From: Clostridia bacterium
Lineage (GTDB): Bacteria; Bacillota; Clostridia; UBA1381; UBA9506
Direction of reading: 5' to 3'
Length of the DNA stretch: 41,311 nucleotides
Assembly (NCBI GenBank): GCA_017935435.1
Contig: JAGBHP010000032.1
Coordinates: 1-41,311, forward strand
Below, in pieces: positions 8,220 through 15,072 of this stretch (within the stretch, counting starts at the first letter, position 1; each line of letters begins with the position of its first letter). Under the pieces are notes generated by a model, which was not told where the DNA came from, did not search any database, and saw nothing but the letters and a program-made list of their open reading frames with translations. A program made the translations under genes and the position numbers.

Positions 8220-8248
8220 ATTATACTTAATAAAATCTATTTTGTCAA
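8220..8248 (-). promoter_or_regulatory. Promoter of the candidate antitoxin RNA
   Basis: TTGACA (8248-8243) and TATAAT (8225-8220) on the minus strand are both perfect with a 17-base spacer, stronger than the toxin promoter, as expected for an excess antitoxin RNA. Confidence 0.8.
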
Positions 8249-8280
8249 CTGTTTTGGAAAACTTTATAAAATTATGCTTG

Positions 8281-8354
8281 AAAGTGCTGTTTTTTCCTTC
8301 TTGGGGGATATCCACCAGACGGAGATAACCTAAACAGGGCACTATGCTGAAAAT
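8281..8354 (+). repeat. Conserved promoter-upstream block, copy 1 (element I)
   Basis: It starts AAAGTGCTG, has GGGGATATCCACCAGAcGGA in the middle (around the palindrome GGATATCC) and AACAGGGCACTATGCtGAAA at its end. The same block occurs in element II at 25314-25240 on the minus strand. In both it lies directly upstream of a TTGAC-N-N17-TATAAT promoter driving the cargo gene. It may bind a regulator or be part of the mobility machinery. Confidence 0.75.
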
Positions 8355-8366
8355 ACAGTAAACCCG

Positions 8367-8395
8367 TTGACGGAAGTATGAAAAGGTGTTATAAT
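8367..8395 (+). promoter_or_regulatory. Promoter of the GIY-YIG-like cargo gene
   Basis: TTGACG (8367-8372), 17 bases, TATAAT (8390-8395); predicted start near 8402, giving a leader of about 40 bases to ATG 8442. Confidence 0.8.
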
Positions 8396-8441
8396 TCATA
8401 TATAGAAAACTTGACAAAATATTACATAAAAGGACTTAACT

Positions 8442-9056
8442 ATGAGAGATAAAATTATAAGAATAAATTGGAATAAGGCATTATCACTTGAAGACGCAAT
8501 AGAAAGTGATTTATCAAACACACAAGGGTTATATTACATAAGCAGAGTTTTTGGAAGTAAAGAAACTAGTTTGTATTTGGGAATTGCAACACAACATAAC
8601 ACTATAAGAAATAGATTAAAAAGTCACAACTGGCTTAATCAGTACAGAGGTAGAATTTATGTAAGATTAGGACATATTATATATCCCAAAAATCCTGATG
8701 CAAGTATAATTGACCATGCTGAAAGTGCCATTTTATATGAGCAAGGGGATGTATTTTTCGAAAACACAAGTAAAACAAAATCCTATTCTTATACAGATTT
8801 ATACAGAATTGAGAATGAGGGAGATATTTTTGAGTTAAAGCCAAGAATAAGAATGCATGACCACGAAGAATATGCTTCGGAAACAGAAAAAATGTGGAAT
8901 CACCCTGCTTCTTTACTTTATAGGTGGAGAAATGACCCCAACCCTGTTAGGACTTCTGGAAAGGGGCATCCTGATGGAAAAAAACTAGAGATTAGAAAGA
9001 TAGCAGAAGAAGATAGAGAAGAATATTTAAGAGAAAGATTTGGTTTAAAAGATTAG
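8442..9056 (+). CDS. GIY-YIG-like nuclease-fold protein, cargo of mobile element I
   Basis: This is a 204-aa soluble protein. Residues about 28-110 fit a GIY-YIG core: GLYYI and YLGIA stand for the two motif strands, the following helix has IRNRLKSH (Arg and His), a later helix has HAESAIL (catalytic-type Glu), and ENTSKTKSYSY would supply the Asn. The C-terminal 80 residues are charged and unfamiliar. The assignment rests on motif reading only. The ATG follows AAAGGA. The gene sits alone between the element's conserved promoter block and its own terminator. It could act in DNA cleavage, in host defence, or simply be passenger DNA. Confidence 0.65.
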   Translation: MRDKIIRINWNKALSLEDAIESDLSNTQGLYYISRVFGSKETSLYLGIATQHNTIRNRLKSHNWLNQYRGRIYVRLGHIIYPKNPDASIIDHAESAILYEQGDVFFENTSKTKSYSYTDLYRIENEGDIFELKPRIRMHDHEEYASETEKMWNHPASLLYRWRNDPNPVRTSGKGHPDGKKLEIRKIAEEDREEYLRERFGLKD

Positions 9057-9064
9057 ATTATATT

Positions 9065-9096
9065 AACTGGGTATGATAAAAACAATACCCAGTTTT
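9065..9096 (+). terminator. Terminator of the GIY-YIG-like gene
   Basis: AACTGGGTAT and ATACCCAGTT pair perfectly, followed by TTATTA. It lies just inside the right end of element I, as the cargo terminator does in element II. Confidence 0.75.
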
Positions 9097-9100
9097 ATTA

Positions 9101-9164
9101 TATCAAAATCAATTTTTTTACGAAATCGGGACAAAAATTATTCCGCAGAAAATAATGTTATAGG
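9101..9164 (-). repeat. Right terminal inverted repeat of element I
   Basis: Read on the minus strand it begins CCTATAACATTATTTTCTGc and closely matches the right end of element II at 24568-24633, which begins CCTATAACTTTATTTTCTGt. Both continue GGAATAATTTTT and then an ATTTCG...AAATTGATTTT tail. Confidence 0.8.
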
Positions 9165-9179
9165 CTTACTTAGAAAATA

Positions 9180-9208
9180 TTGACATTCCCTAAATTGTGG
9201 ACTATAAT
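9180..9208 (+). promoter_or_regulatory. Promoter of the isomerase-AraC-CBM9 operon
   Basis: TTGACA (9180-9185), 17 bases, TATAAT (9203-9208), both perfect. The -35 box lies only 8 bases after the target duplication of element I, so sequence upstream of the promoter was replaced by the insertion. Confidence 0.85.
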
Positions 9209-9255
9209 TATAATGTATGCATAACAAGTTTTTATAAAATTTTCGGAGGAAAATT

Positions 9256-10080
9256 ATGAATATAGGAGTAAGAGCGCACGACATTAGTGCGCAAAACATA
9301 CCGGAGCTTTTCAGCAAAATAAACAAAATGGGTTTTGGCAGTGTTCAGCTTGCTTTAAAGAAATCTGTTAAAGAATTTGATTTATCGAGCGGTAGCTTTA
9401 GCCCCGGGCTTGCAAAATATTTTAAGGATGCGCTTACAAAAAACAACATTTGCGTAAGCGTGCTTGGAAGCTACATAAACCCCATAAATCCCGATGATGA
9501 AGAACGGGAAAACGCACTTTCTTTTTTTGAAGAGAATTTAAAATATGCAAAATATATTGGTGCTGACGTGGTAGGAACGGAAACGGGTTGTTTAGATACG
9601 CCTGAAAAAACGCATGGTGAAGAAAATTATCAGGTGTTTTTGTCTTCTATGAAAAGACTTGTTAAAACTGCGGAAAAGCTTGGTGTTTTTATAGCCATTG
9701 AGGCGGTAAGCTCGCATACGATAAATAACCCCAAGAAGATGAAGCACTTTTTAGATGACATTGATTCTCCTAATGTTTTGGTTATTTTAGATACGGTAAA
9801 TATGCTGAACTTAGATAACTACAAGGAGCACGAAAAGGTTATAGATGAAGCGTTTGAGCTTTATAAGGATAAAATTGCGGTAGTTCATTTAAAGGATTTC
9901 AGGTTTGAAGACGGTCATCTTTTAAGAACTATTCCGGGTGAGGGCGAATTTAACTTTGATTATCTTTTTAAAACGCTCAAAAAGCATAAACCGCATATTT
10001 CGATGCTTATGGAAGAAAACAAGGAAGAGGATATTTTAAGAGGAAAAGCAAACTTAGAAAAATTATTTGAAGAAGCTTAA
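9256..10080 (+). CDS. Sugar phosphate isomerase/epimerase-like TIM-barrel protein
   Basis: This 274-aa protein is of the xylose-isomerase-like TIM-barrel superfamily (AP endonuclease 2 fold). It shows metal-site type residues at the ends of successive strands: Glu in FIAIEAVSSHTINN, Asp in VILDTVNML, His in VVHLKDF and Glu in MLMEEN. The ATG follows CGGAGGA. It is first in a three-gene unit with an AraC regulator and a CBM9-like protein, which suggests use or sensing of a plant- or host-derived sugar. The substrate cannot be named. Confidence 0.85.
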   Translation: MNIGVRAHDISAQNIPELFSKINKMGFGSVQLALKKSVKEFDLSSGSFSPGLAKYFKDALTKNNICVSVLGSYINPINPDDEERENALSFFEENLKYAKYIGADVVGTETGCLDTPEKTHGEENYQVFLSSMKRLVKTAEKLGVFIAIEAVSSHTINNPKKMKHFLDDIDSPNVLVILDTVNMLNLDNYKEHEKVIDEAFELYKDKIAVVHLKDFRFEDGHLLRTIPGEGEFNFDYLFKTLKKHKPHISMLMEENKEEDILRGKANLEKLFEEA

Positions 10081-10101
10081 AAAGGAAAGGGGGCAGGCGG
10101 A

Positions 10102-11268
10102 ATGCTTGAAAATTTGACAGCGCTTTCATTTGCAAATTACGGAAAAATTGTCCGTGAGGGCTTTGAACACGCCATTTCGCTTGCAGGATATTCTTTTTTT
10201 AAGCAAAGAGAGGTTACAGAAAAGAAGTTTAATTGTCTTTTTATAAACGAAGAGGACAAGACTGTTTTAGATATTTTTGAGGGCACGGCAATTCTTTTAA
10301 TCGGCTATGATAAGGAAAATCTTGAAGCATTTCTCCTCGATAAAACTATAATAATAAACCCGGGCGCATATTACTGCGTTATGCCTCTTTTGCGCTCTGC
10401 GATGATTTCAACGGCAACTACATCAAGGCAGAAAATAGTTGAGGTTACACCGCAGTACAGACCCGAGGCGGTCACGGCAGAAATTGAGCCGACGCATATT
10501 TATACTCTTTTTTATCACGAAAAGGAAAGAGGCTTCCGCTCAAAGCGTGAATCGCACTATATATGGGAGATTACCTTTGTTGATAAAGGAAATATGTATA
10601 ATGTAGCGGGTGATACGACGTATTTTATGTCGCAGGGCGATATTATGATTTTTATCCCTAATCAGCCACACGAGCAATATGCTGATGCCGATGTTTCAAC
10701 GTGCTATGTAACGCTTTCGTTTGAAATGGATTTTGCCGAAACAGATATTTTTGACGGGCAGATTTTTCACGCCGACCAGCTTATGCGTGACTTGATTGCG
10801 AAAATAATTGAAGAGGGCAGAGAAAGTAAGCTTTACAGTAACGATTTAATGCTTTGCTATTTAAAAGAGCTTATCATAAGGCTGATAAGAAGTAAAAAAA
10901 TCGAAAATTACGTGCGTCACGCCGATGTTATTGCAAAAAATGCGGTGGAAAATGATATCATTGCGCTTGCTAAAAGCTATGTTGAAAAAAATCTGTTTTC
11001 ACCTGTTAATGTTTCGCAAATAGCAAAGAGTATACCTGTTTCGGACAGCTATTTGTCGAGCCTTTTTAAGAGGAATATGGGCGTTTCGCTCGTTTCTTAC
11101 ATAAATAAACAAAAGCTTGAAAAAGCCAAGGATTTAATAAGAGAGGGTGCACTTTCGTTTACCCAGATTGCGCAAAGCTTAGGCTATGGAAGTGTTCATT
11201 ATTTCAGCACAAAATTTAAAAAAGAGTATGGAATAACGCCGACGGAATATTCCAAGGCGATTGAGTAG
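10102..11268 (+). CDS. AraC-family transcriptional regulator with extra N-terminal domain
   Basis: This 388-aa regulator ends in a typical AraC double helix-turn-helix (about residues 285-385), including VNVSQIAKSIPVSDSYLSSL and the closing FSTKFKKEYGITPTEYSK. Before it lies a cupin-like sensor (about 160-240, with HYIWEITFVDKG and GDIMIFIPNQPHEQY). The first 150 residues form an additional domain not usual for this family and not recognised. It starts 21 bases after the isomerase gene behind a purine-rich site and overlaps the preferred upstream frame of the next gene. It likely controls this operon in response to a sugar. Confidence 0.88.
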   Translation: MLENLTALSFANYGKIVREGFEHAISLAGYSFFKQREVTEKKFNCLFINEEDKTVLDIFEGTAILLIGYDKENLEAFLLDKTIIINPGAYYCVMPLLRSAMISTATTSRQKIVEVTPQYRPEAVTAEIEPTHIYTLFYHEKERGFRSKRESHYIWEITFVDKGNMYNVAGDTTYFMSQGDIMIFIPNQPHEQYADADVSTCYVTLSFEMDFAETDIFDGQIFHADQLMRDLIAKIIEEGRESKLYSNDLMLCYLKELIIRLIRSKKIENYVRHADVIAKNAVENDIIALAKSYVEKNLFSPVNVSQIAKSIPVSDSYLSSLFKRNMGVSLVSYINKQKLEKAKDLIREGALSFTQIAQSLGYGSVHYFSTKFKKEYGITPTEYSKAIE

Positions 11269-11281
11269 AAAGGATGTTCAT

Positions 11282-11887
11282 ATGGAGTACAGAGTAGCAA
11301 AAACAGAGGTTGTAAACCCCGACATTAATTCTAAAGAATGGGATAAAGCAGATGTTGGTCATATCGCCTGCGTTCCGTGGGAGGGCTATTGTGAGCCTCC
11401 TAAAACAACATTTAAGCTTTTAAGAGGACCTAAAGGCATAAGCGTTTTAATGCATACCGACGAAAAGGATTTAAGAGCAGAGGTTACAAAGGAAAACGGC
11501 GAAATCTGCGATGACAGCTGTATGGAATTTTTCTTTAAGCCTGACCCGTGGGATGTAAATTACTTAAATTTTGAAATTAACCCCAAGGGCGTTATGCATT
11601 TGGGACTCGGCAAAGACAGATATGGAAGAACTCTAATCGACGAGCCGAGAAGCACGTTTTCAATTGAAACAATCCCAAATGACGGCGATTGGACACTTAA
11701 ATACTATATTCCCGATAGTTTCCTCTTAAAATATTTCAAAAAATTGCATAATGTTTGCCGTGCAAATTTCTATAAGTGCGGTGAGGAAACAGGTCATTCA
11801 CATTATGCAACATGGGCAATGGTGGAAAGCGAAGAGCCTGATTACCATGTGGCTGATTTCTTTGAAAAATTGAGAATTGAGAAGTAA
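11282..11887 (+). CDS. CBM9-like carbohydrate-binding protein, no signal peptide
   Basis: This 201-aa protein resembles the CBM9-like domains found at the ends of xylanases and as stand-alone proteins. Features are NSKEWDKADVGHI near the N terminus, FKLLRGPKGISVLMHTDEKD, DDSCMEFFFKPD and NYLNFEINPKGVMHLGLG. It has no signal peptide, so it may act inside the cell. ATG 11282 was chosen because AAAGGATG precedes it; a longer frame would overlap the araC end. Its position in the isomerase-AraC operon supports a carbohydrate role. Confidence 0.75.
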   Translation: MEYRVAKTEVVNPDINSKEWDKADVGHIACVPWEGYCEPPKTTFKLLRGPKGISVLMHTDEKDLRAEVTKENGEICDDSCMEFFFKPDPWDVNYLNFEINPKGVMHLGLGKDRYGRTLIDEPRSTFSIETIPNDGDWTLKYYIPDSFLLKYFKKLHNVCRANFYKCGEETGHSHYATWAMVESEEPDYHVADFFEKLRIEK

Positions 11888-11897
11888 AAAGGAATTA

Positions 11898-11942
11898 AAA
11901 ACCTCTGTGATACGTTACATGATTTGGTATCGCAGAGGTTTT
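11898..11942. terminator. Bidirectional terminator between CBM9-like and XRE genes
   Basis: AAAACCTCTGtGATAC pairs with GTATcGCAGAGGTTTT. The arms resemble those of the hairpin at 14988-15048, so this may be a repeated terminator type in the genome. Confidence 0.85.
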
Positions 11943-11949
11943 ATTTTAT

Positions 11950-12282
11950 TTATTCCCGGGTAAGTTCCTTTTGTGCAGACAGCGCATAAACTGCGCCATA
12001 AATTATGTTCTGGTTATCATTGTCAAGAGAACGATACATTTTTAAAACATCAGATTCTTTTTTTGAAAGGTCAGAGCTCTGAACGTCGGTAATTCCGAGA
12101 AGATAGTCAGCGGAAACATTATAAAATTCAGAAAGCTTAACAATGGTTTGTATGTCCGGCTCGTTTCTGCCTTGCTCATAATAACCATAAGCACTTTTTG
12201 AAATATTCAAAAAATCAGCTATATCTTTTTGTAGCAATCCTTTTTCTTTGCGTAGTAATTTTAATCTTTCATATGTTTTCAT
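11950..12282 (-). CDS. XRE-family transcriptional regulator
   Basis: This 110-aa protein has an N-terminal HTH_3 domain (residues about 5-62: LKLLRKEKGLLQKDIADFLN, SKSAYGYYEQGRNEPDIQTI, SADYLLGITD) and a short unrecognised C terminus that may serve dimerisation. The ATG has only a weak GGTGAG site, suggesting low expression. It is divergent from a secreted-protein gene with a strong promoter. ACAAC-N7-GTTGT and TTGTT...AACAA dyads lie between the genes, so it is probably an autoregulator and repressor of that promoter. Confidence 0.88.
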   Translation of the reverse strand: MKTYERLKLLRKEKGLLQKDIADFLNISKSAYGYYEQGRNEPDIQTIVKLSEFYNVSADYLLGITDVQSSDLSKKESDVLKMYRSLDNDNQNIIYGAVYALSAQKELTRE

Positions 12283-12325
12283 ATCTCACCAACCAAATTG
12301 ATTTTATATAAAAAACCCTATTAAT

Positions 12326-12354
12326 ATTATACCTTTATTGATAACTTTTTTCAA
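12326..12354 (-). promoter_or_regulatory. Promoter of the XRE regulator gene
   Basis: On the minus strand TTGAAA (12354-12349), 17 bases, TATAAT (12331-12326). ATTGA-N9-TCAAT overlaps the -35 box and could be an operator. Confidence 0.65.
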
Positions 12355-12388
12355 TGACAGGACTCTTTAAACAACATATCAAGTAAAA

Positions 12389-12474
12389 ACAACGTATAAT
12401 TGTTGTAAAAATACGAAAAAACTTGAAAAAAACTAAAATTTGTTATTGACAAACAACAAAACGTGGTTTATAAT
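12389..12474 (+). promoter_or_regulatory. Operator-like dyads and strong promoter of the secreted-protein gene
   Basis: ACAAC-N7-GTTGT lies near 12391-12407 and a second TTGTT...AACAA dyad overlaps the -35 region near 12440-12457. The promoter is TTGACA (12446-12451), 17 bases, TATAAT (12469-12474), both perfect. The dyads suggest control by the divergent XRE protein. Downstream, the leader (about 12481-12568) can form two hairpins, GTCGG...CCGAC and GATaGTTG...CAACcATC. Confidence 0.6.
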
Positions 12475-12568
12475 GTATGAAGTAAGAAGTCGGTTTAGTG
12501 TCCGACAAGGGATAGTTGTTTATTGCAACCATCTAAAAACTTTATTATTATACAAGGAGGCATAAATT

Positions 12569-13828
12569 ATGCAGAAAAAACGAATGACAGCGGCAATTGT
12601 TACTGTTATTCTGGTACTCAGCTCACTCAGCGTTTCCGCAGAGTGGTTAAGTGCCGGCTATGACACCACAGACCTCAGCAATATCGGAAAGATATATAAC
12701 GAGGCTATTGGTGGAAAGTACACAAGCAATACCAGAATTGACAAACTTTCCGAAAAAGACATTGTTTGGAAAGCGGAGGGTTACGAGCTTGCATATCCTC
12801 ATGCTGGATATGACAGATTGTATCTTGAAGGTAATGCACAGGAAATTACAAGATACAATAACCTCTTCCCACAATGGGAAACACGTTTTGCTGATTATTT
12901 CTGGGAATTATATGGAGAACACAGAATTTATCAGCGTCAGCAGACCAATATCCCCGGAATTGGATGGAAATGGGATTACAGTGATGATGAAGCTATTGAC
13001 GAAAAACTTTTTGTTCCGACAAACCGTTATGCAACAGCTTTAGAATCTTTTGAGGTGTATGGAGTTGGACCTTTTGATTTAAACGGCTACGTGGTTTGTA
13101 ACGAAAAAGTTAAAAAAATGTACGCTCGCTTTGGTGTGGATAACGAAATTTTCAACATCATTCCCGGCACAAAAGAAATTGAACCGGGCACATTTTTCAG
13201 CAGTACAAATTTGAGTAGAAAAAATTCAGATGGACACTACATTGTATCTGACGAGGAAATTGCAGATAATGCAGGTGTTATTGTATCTAAATTTTTAACA
13301 GGTCCGTCTTATAGAGGAGATTCTGCTAAAAAAGACGTTGCAGCTGAATATTTAAAACACGGCGATAAGTGGATGTGGGATAATGATACATTAAAATATG
13401 GCGGTGCAAAAATTAGCTGGACAAAACCGACATACGAAATGAAGGAACCTTACAAAATGTTTGAATATCTCGTAATCAACGGCCTTATATTTGACGGACG
13501 TAATGACCTTCCAAGAATTTACAGATATACAGGCGGAAAAGCTACTCCTAATGTTGAATGGAAATATGCTTTTGCTGAAGCTGAATATCCTTATTCTGTA
13601 ATTGAATTTAAATATATCGATGGTAAGCTTGCATATGAAAACGGAGAACCGGTTTACAGAATGCCTACCGGCGAATATGCAAACTCATATGTAAAAACAA
13701 CTGACAAAGAAATTCAGATTTGGCTTAAAGATGATAACAATGATGTTATGATAGCAAGTGTTCCGAGAACATCAACGACCGGATATTACGGTGGATATGT
13801 TGGCGGTGCAAGCTTCGTAGCTAACTGA
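12569..13828 (+). CDS. Secreted protein of unknown function
   Basis: This 419-aa protein has a clear signal peptide: KKR near the start, a hydrophobic stretch to about residue 22, and SVSAEW as the cleavage region. The mature part is rich in Tyr, Trp and acidic residues, with PQWETRFADYFWELYGEHRI, IPGIGWKWDY and a Gly/Tyr-rich end TGYYGGYVGGASFVAN. No LPXTG, SLH or choline-binding motif is visible and no family was recognised. The ATG follows AAGGAGG. A consensus promoter, an XRE regulator next door and a polysaccharide deacetylase downstream suggest a regulated extracellular or envelope role. Confidence 0.8.
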   Translation: MQKKRMTAAIVTVILVLSSLSVSAEWLSAGYDTTDLSNIGKIYNEAIGGKYTSNTRIDKLSEKDIVWKAEGYELAYPHAGYDRLYLEGNAQEITRYNNLFPQWETRFADYFWELYGEHRIYQRQQTNIPGIGWKWDYSDDEAIDEKLFVPTNRYATALESFEVYGVGPFDLNGYVVCNEKVKKMYARFGVDNEIFNIIPGTKEIEPGTFFSSTNLSRKNSDGHYIVSDEEIADNAGVIVSKFLTGPSYRGDSAKKDVAAEYLKHGDKWMWDNDTLKYGGAKISWTKPTYEMKEPYKMFEYLVINGLIFDGRNDLPRIYRYTGGKATPNVEWKYAFAEAEYPYSVIEFKYIDGKLAYENGEPVYRMPTGEYANSYVKTTDKEIQIWLKDDNNDVMIASVPRTSTTGYYGGYVGGASFVAN

Positions 13829-13838
13829 TATTAAAAAA

Positions 13839-13870
13839 ATGAACCGATGCTAAATAAAGCATCGGTTCAT
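13839..13870 (+). terminator. Terminator of the secreted-protein gene
   Basis: ATGAACCGATGC and GCATCGGTTCAT are perfect 12-base arms around an 8-base loop, followed by TTCG rather than a U run. The 13871-14046 stretch holds no clear gene; a minus-strand frame there reads like a short protein fragment. Confidence 0.7.
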
Positions 13871-14046
13871 TTCGTAAGAGGTGTTAACGCAAAAACCATG
13901 TTAGCCTCCGGGGGATTTAATTGCACCGCTGATTTTTGATGTCATAAGGCATGAAACGGCGATGTATATAATTTCCATCATACGTCTTATCAGCCCACGA
14001 TAAGAAGCGTTTGCATTTCTTGTTACTATTTGTGGGCAGAAAGGTT

Positions 14047-14805
14047 ATGGAAATTAAAATGAGAATAATCTGCACGGTACTTATTTTTTTTATGCTGACA
14101 ATTAATAATATGCCAGCAAATGCTATTGGAGAGGACACATATTCTCCGCTCGTTTTAATGTATCACAGAATTTCTGACAGTGAGGAAAAAGATGCATTTA
14201 CGATTTCTGCTAAAGAGTTTGAAAATGATATAAAATTTTTAAAGGAGCAGGGATATATTTTTTTAAAGGCAGGGGAGATAGAAAAACACGTAAACGCAAC
14301 GAAAAAATCGGTTGTTATAACTTTTGATGACGGGTATGAAAGTGATTATAAAATTGTTTTGCCAATTTTGGAAAAATATAATGTGGTGGCTACTTTTTTT
14401 ATAATAGGCTCACTTATAGGAAAAGATGGTTATCTGACCGCCTCGGAACTTAAAAATTTAAGTCGTTCGGATTGCGTTCAGATAGGTAACCACTCATACA
14501 GCATTCACAATCTTAAATTTCAAGATGTTAAAGGTATGTATTTTACTGCACCGGATAAAATTATATCAGATTTTGAATTAAACCGCAAACATTTAAAAAC
14601 GATTACAGACAACGATGTTACTATTGTATCATATCCGTATGGACTTTATGGAAAATATGTAGATAACGAGTTAAATAAAACAGGGTCAATTACCTTTTCG
14701 AGTGATGAGAATATAAGCAAAAGCTCTCCTTTCGGGAGATTTAACAGGTCGACTGATTTATCTGCCGAACAAATAATAAAAAAACTGCAAAATAAACAAA
14801 ATTGA
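14047..14805 (+). CDS. Polysaccharide deacetylase (CE4, NodB-like), exported
   Basis: This family removes acetyl groups from chitin-like or peptidoglycan sugars outside the cell. After a signal sequence (IICTVLIFFMLTIN...NA) come VLMYHRIS, VVITFDDGYESDY with the metal and base aspartates, ATFFIIGS, and GNHSYSIHNL. In the last motif the second His is one position later than in the common HSxxH form, as in a known sub-branch with HTYDxH. ATG 14047 and ATG 14059 are both possible; neither has an ideally spaced site. The protein lacks a long extra domain (about 250 aa). Confidence 0.85.
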   Translation: MEIKMRIICTVLIFFMLTINNMPANAIGEDTYSPLVLMYHRISDSEEKDAFTISAKEFENDIKFLKEQGYIFLKAGEIEKHVNATKKSVVITFDDGYESDYKIVLPILEKYNVVATFFIIGSLIGKDGYLTASELKNLSRSDCVQIGNHSYSIHNLKFQDVKGMYFTAPDKIISDFELNRKHLKTITDNDVTIVSYPYGLYGKYVDNELNKTGSITFSSDENISKSSPFGRFNRSTDLSAEQIIKKLQNKQN

Positions 14806-14987
14806 GTTTGATTTCCATATTTATCACTTTTTTTATAAATTAAATATTTTTTACTATCAATAGATTTTTAATTTAATATATTAATCTGCTATTAAAGGAA
14901 CATGTTAAAATTTTAGATAAAAAATAAATTAAGATTTTGAAACACAATCTACTGCAAGGTAGTTATATGGGTTTAGGGTAGAAAAAT

Positions 14988-15048
14988 AAAACCTCTATGA
15001 TATTTTGATATACAGACTTTAAGCTGTATGTTATATCATAGAGGTTTT
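14988..15048. terminator. Long inverted repeat between deacetylase and Mn catalase genes
   Basis: AAAACCTCTATGATAT pairs perfectly with ATATCATAGAGGTTTT around a 29-base middle, and the minus-strand gene ends at 15073. The 13-mer TTATATGGGTTTA occurs on both sides (14963-14975 and 15048-15060), so the hairpin may have arrived as a small insertion. Positions 14806-14962 are A+T-rich with nothing recognised. Confidence 0.65.
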
Positions 15049-15072
15049 TATATGGGTTTATTAAATATTCAT

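Larger units (their letters stand above)
7825..9164 (+). mobile_element. Mobile element I: TIR-bounded, cargo-carrying, no transposase
   Basis: The left end starts GCTATAAC (7825) and the right end finishes GTTATAGG (9164). They are imperfect inverted repeats of about 65-80 bp (7825-7903 and 9101-9164) sharing CTATAAC, ATTTT, an ATTTCG-like core and AAAAATTGATTTT-like tails. Outside lie ATTACTTA (7817-7824) and CTTACTTA (9165-9172), an 8-bp target duplication with one mismatch. Inside are a type I toxin-antitoxin candidate, a conserved block with promoter (8281-8395), a GIY-YIG-like gene and its terminator. A second element with the same ends and plan lies at 24568-25799. No transposase is present, so movement would need a helper in trans. 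Confidence 0.75.

Noticed and set aside
8163-8417. Minus-strand open frame across the conserved block of element I
   Set aside because: It runs against the cargo promoter, covers the antitoxin promoter and has no initiation site. The similar frame at 25196-25414 is likewise a shadow of the conserved block.
13871-14046. Riboswitch upstream of the polysaccharide deacetylase
   Set aside because: AACGCAAAAACC briefly suggested a c-di-GMP type aptamer, but the other conserved parts are absent and no consistent fold was found.
13917-14052. Minus-strand frame ending FLSWADKTYDGNYIHRRFMP before YDIKNQRCN, which reads like a protein fragment
   Set aside because: It could be a gene remnant, but it has no start signal, is antisense to the deacetylase start and matches no family I recognise, so it was not called.
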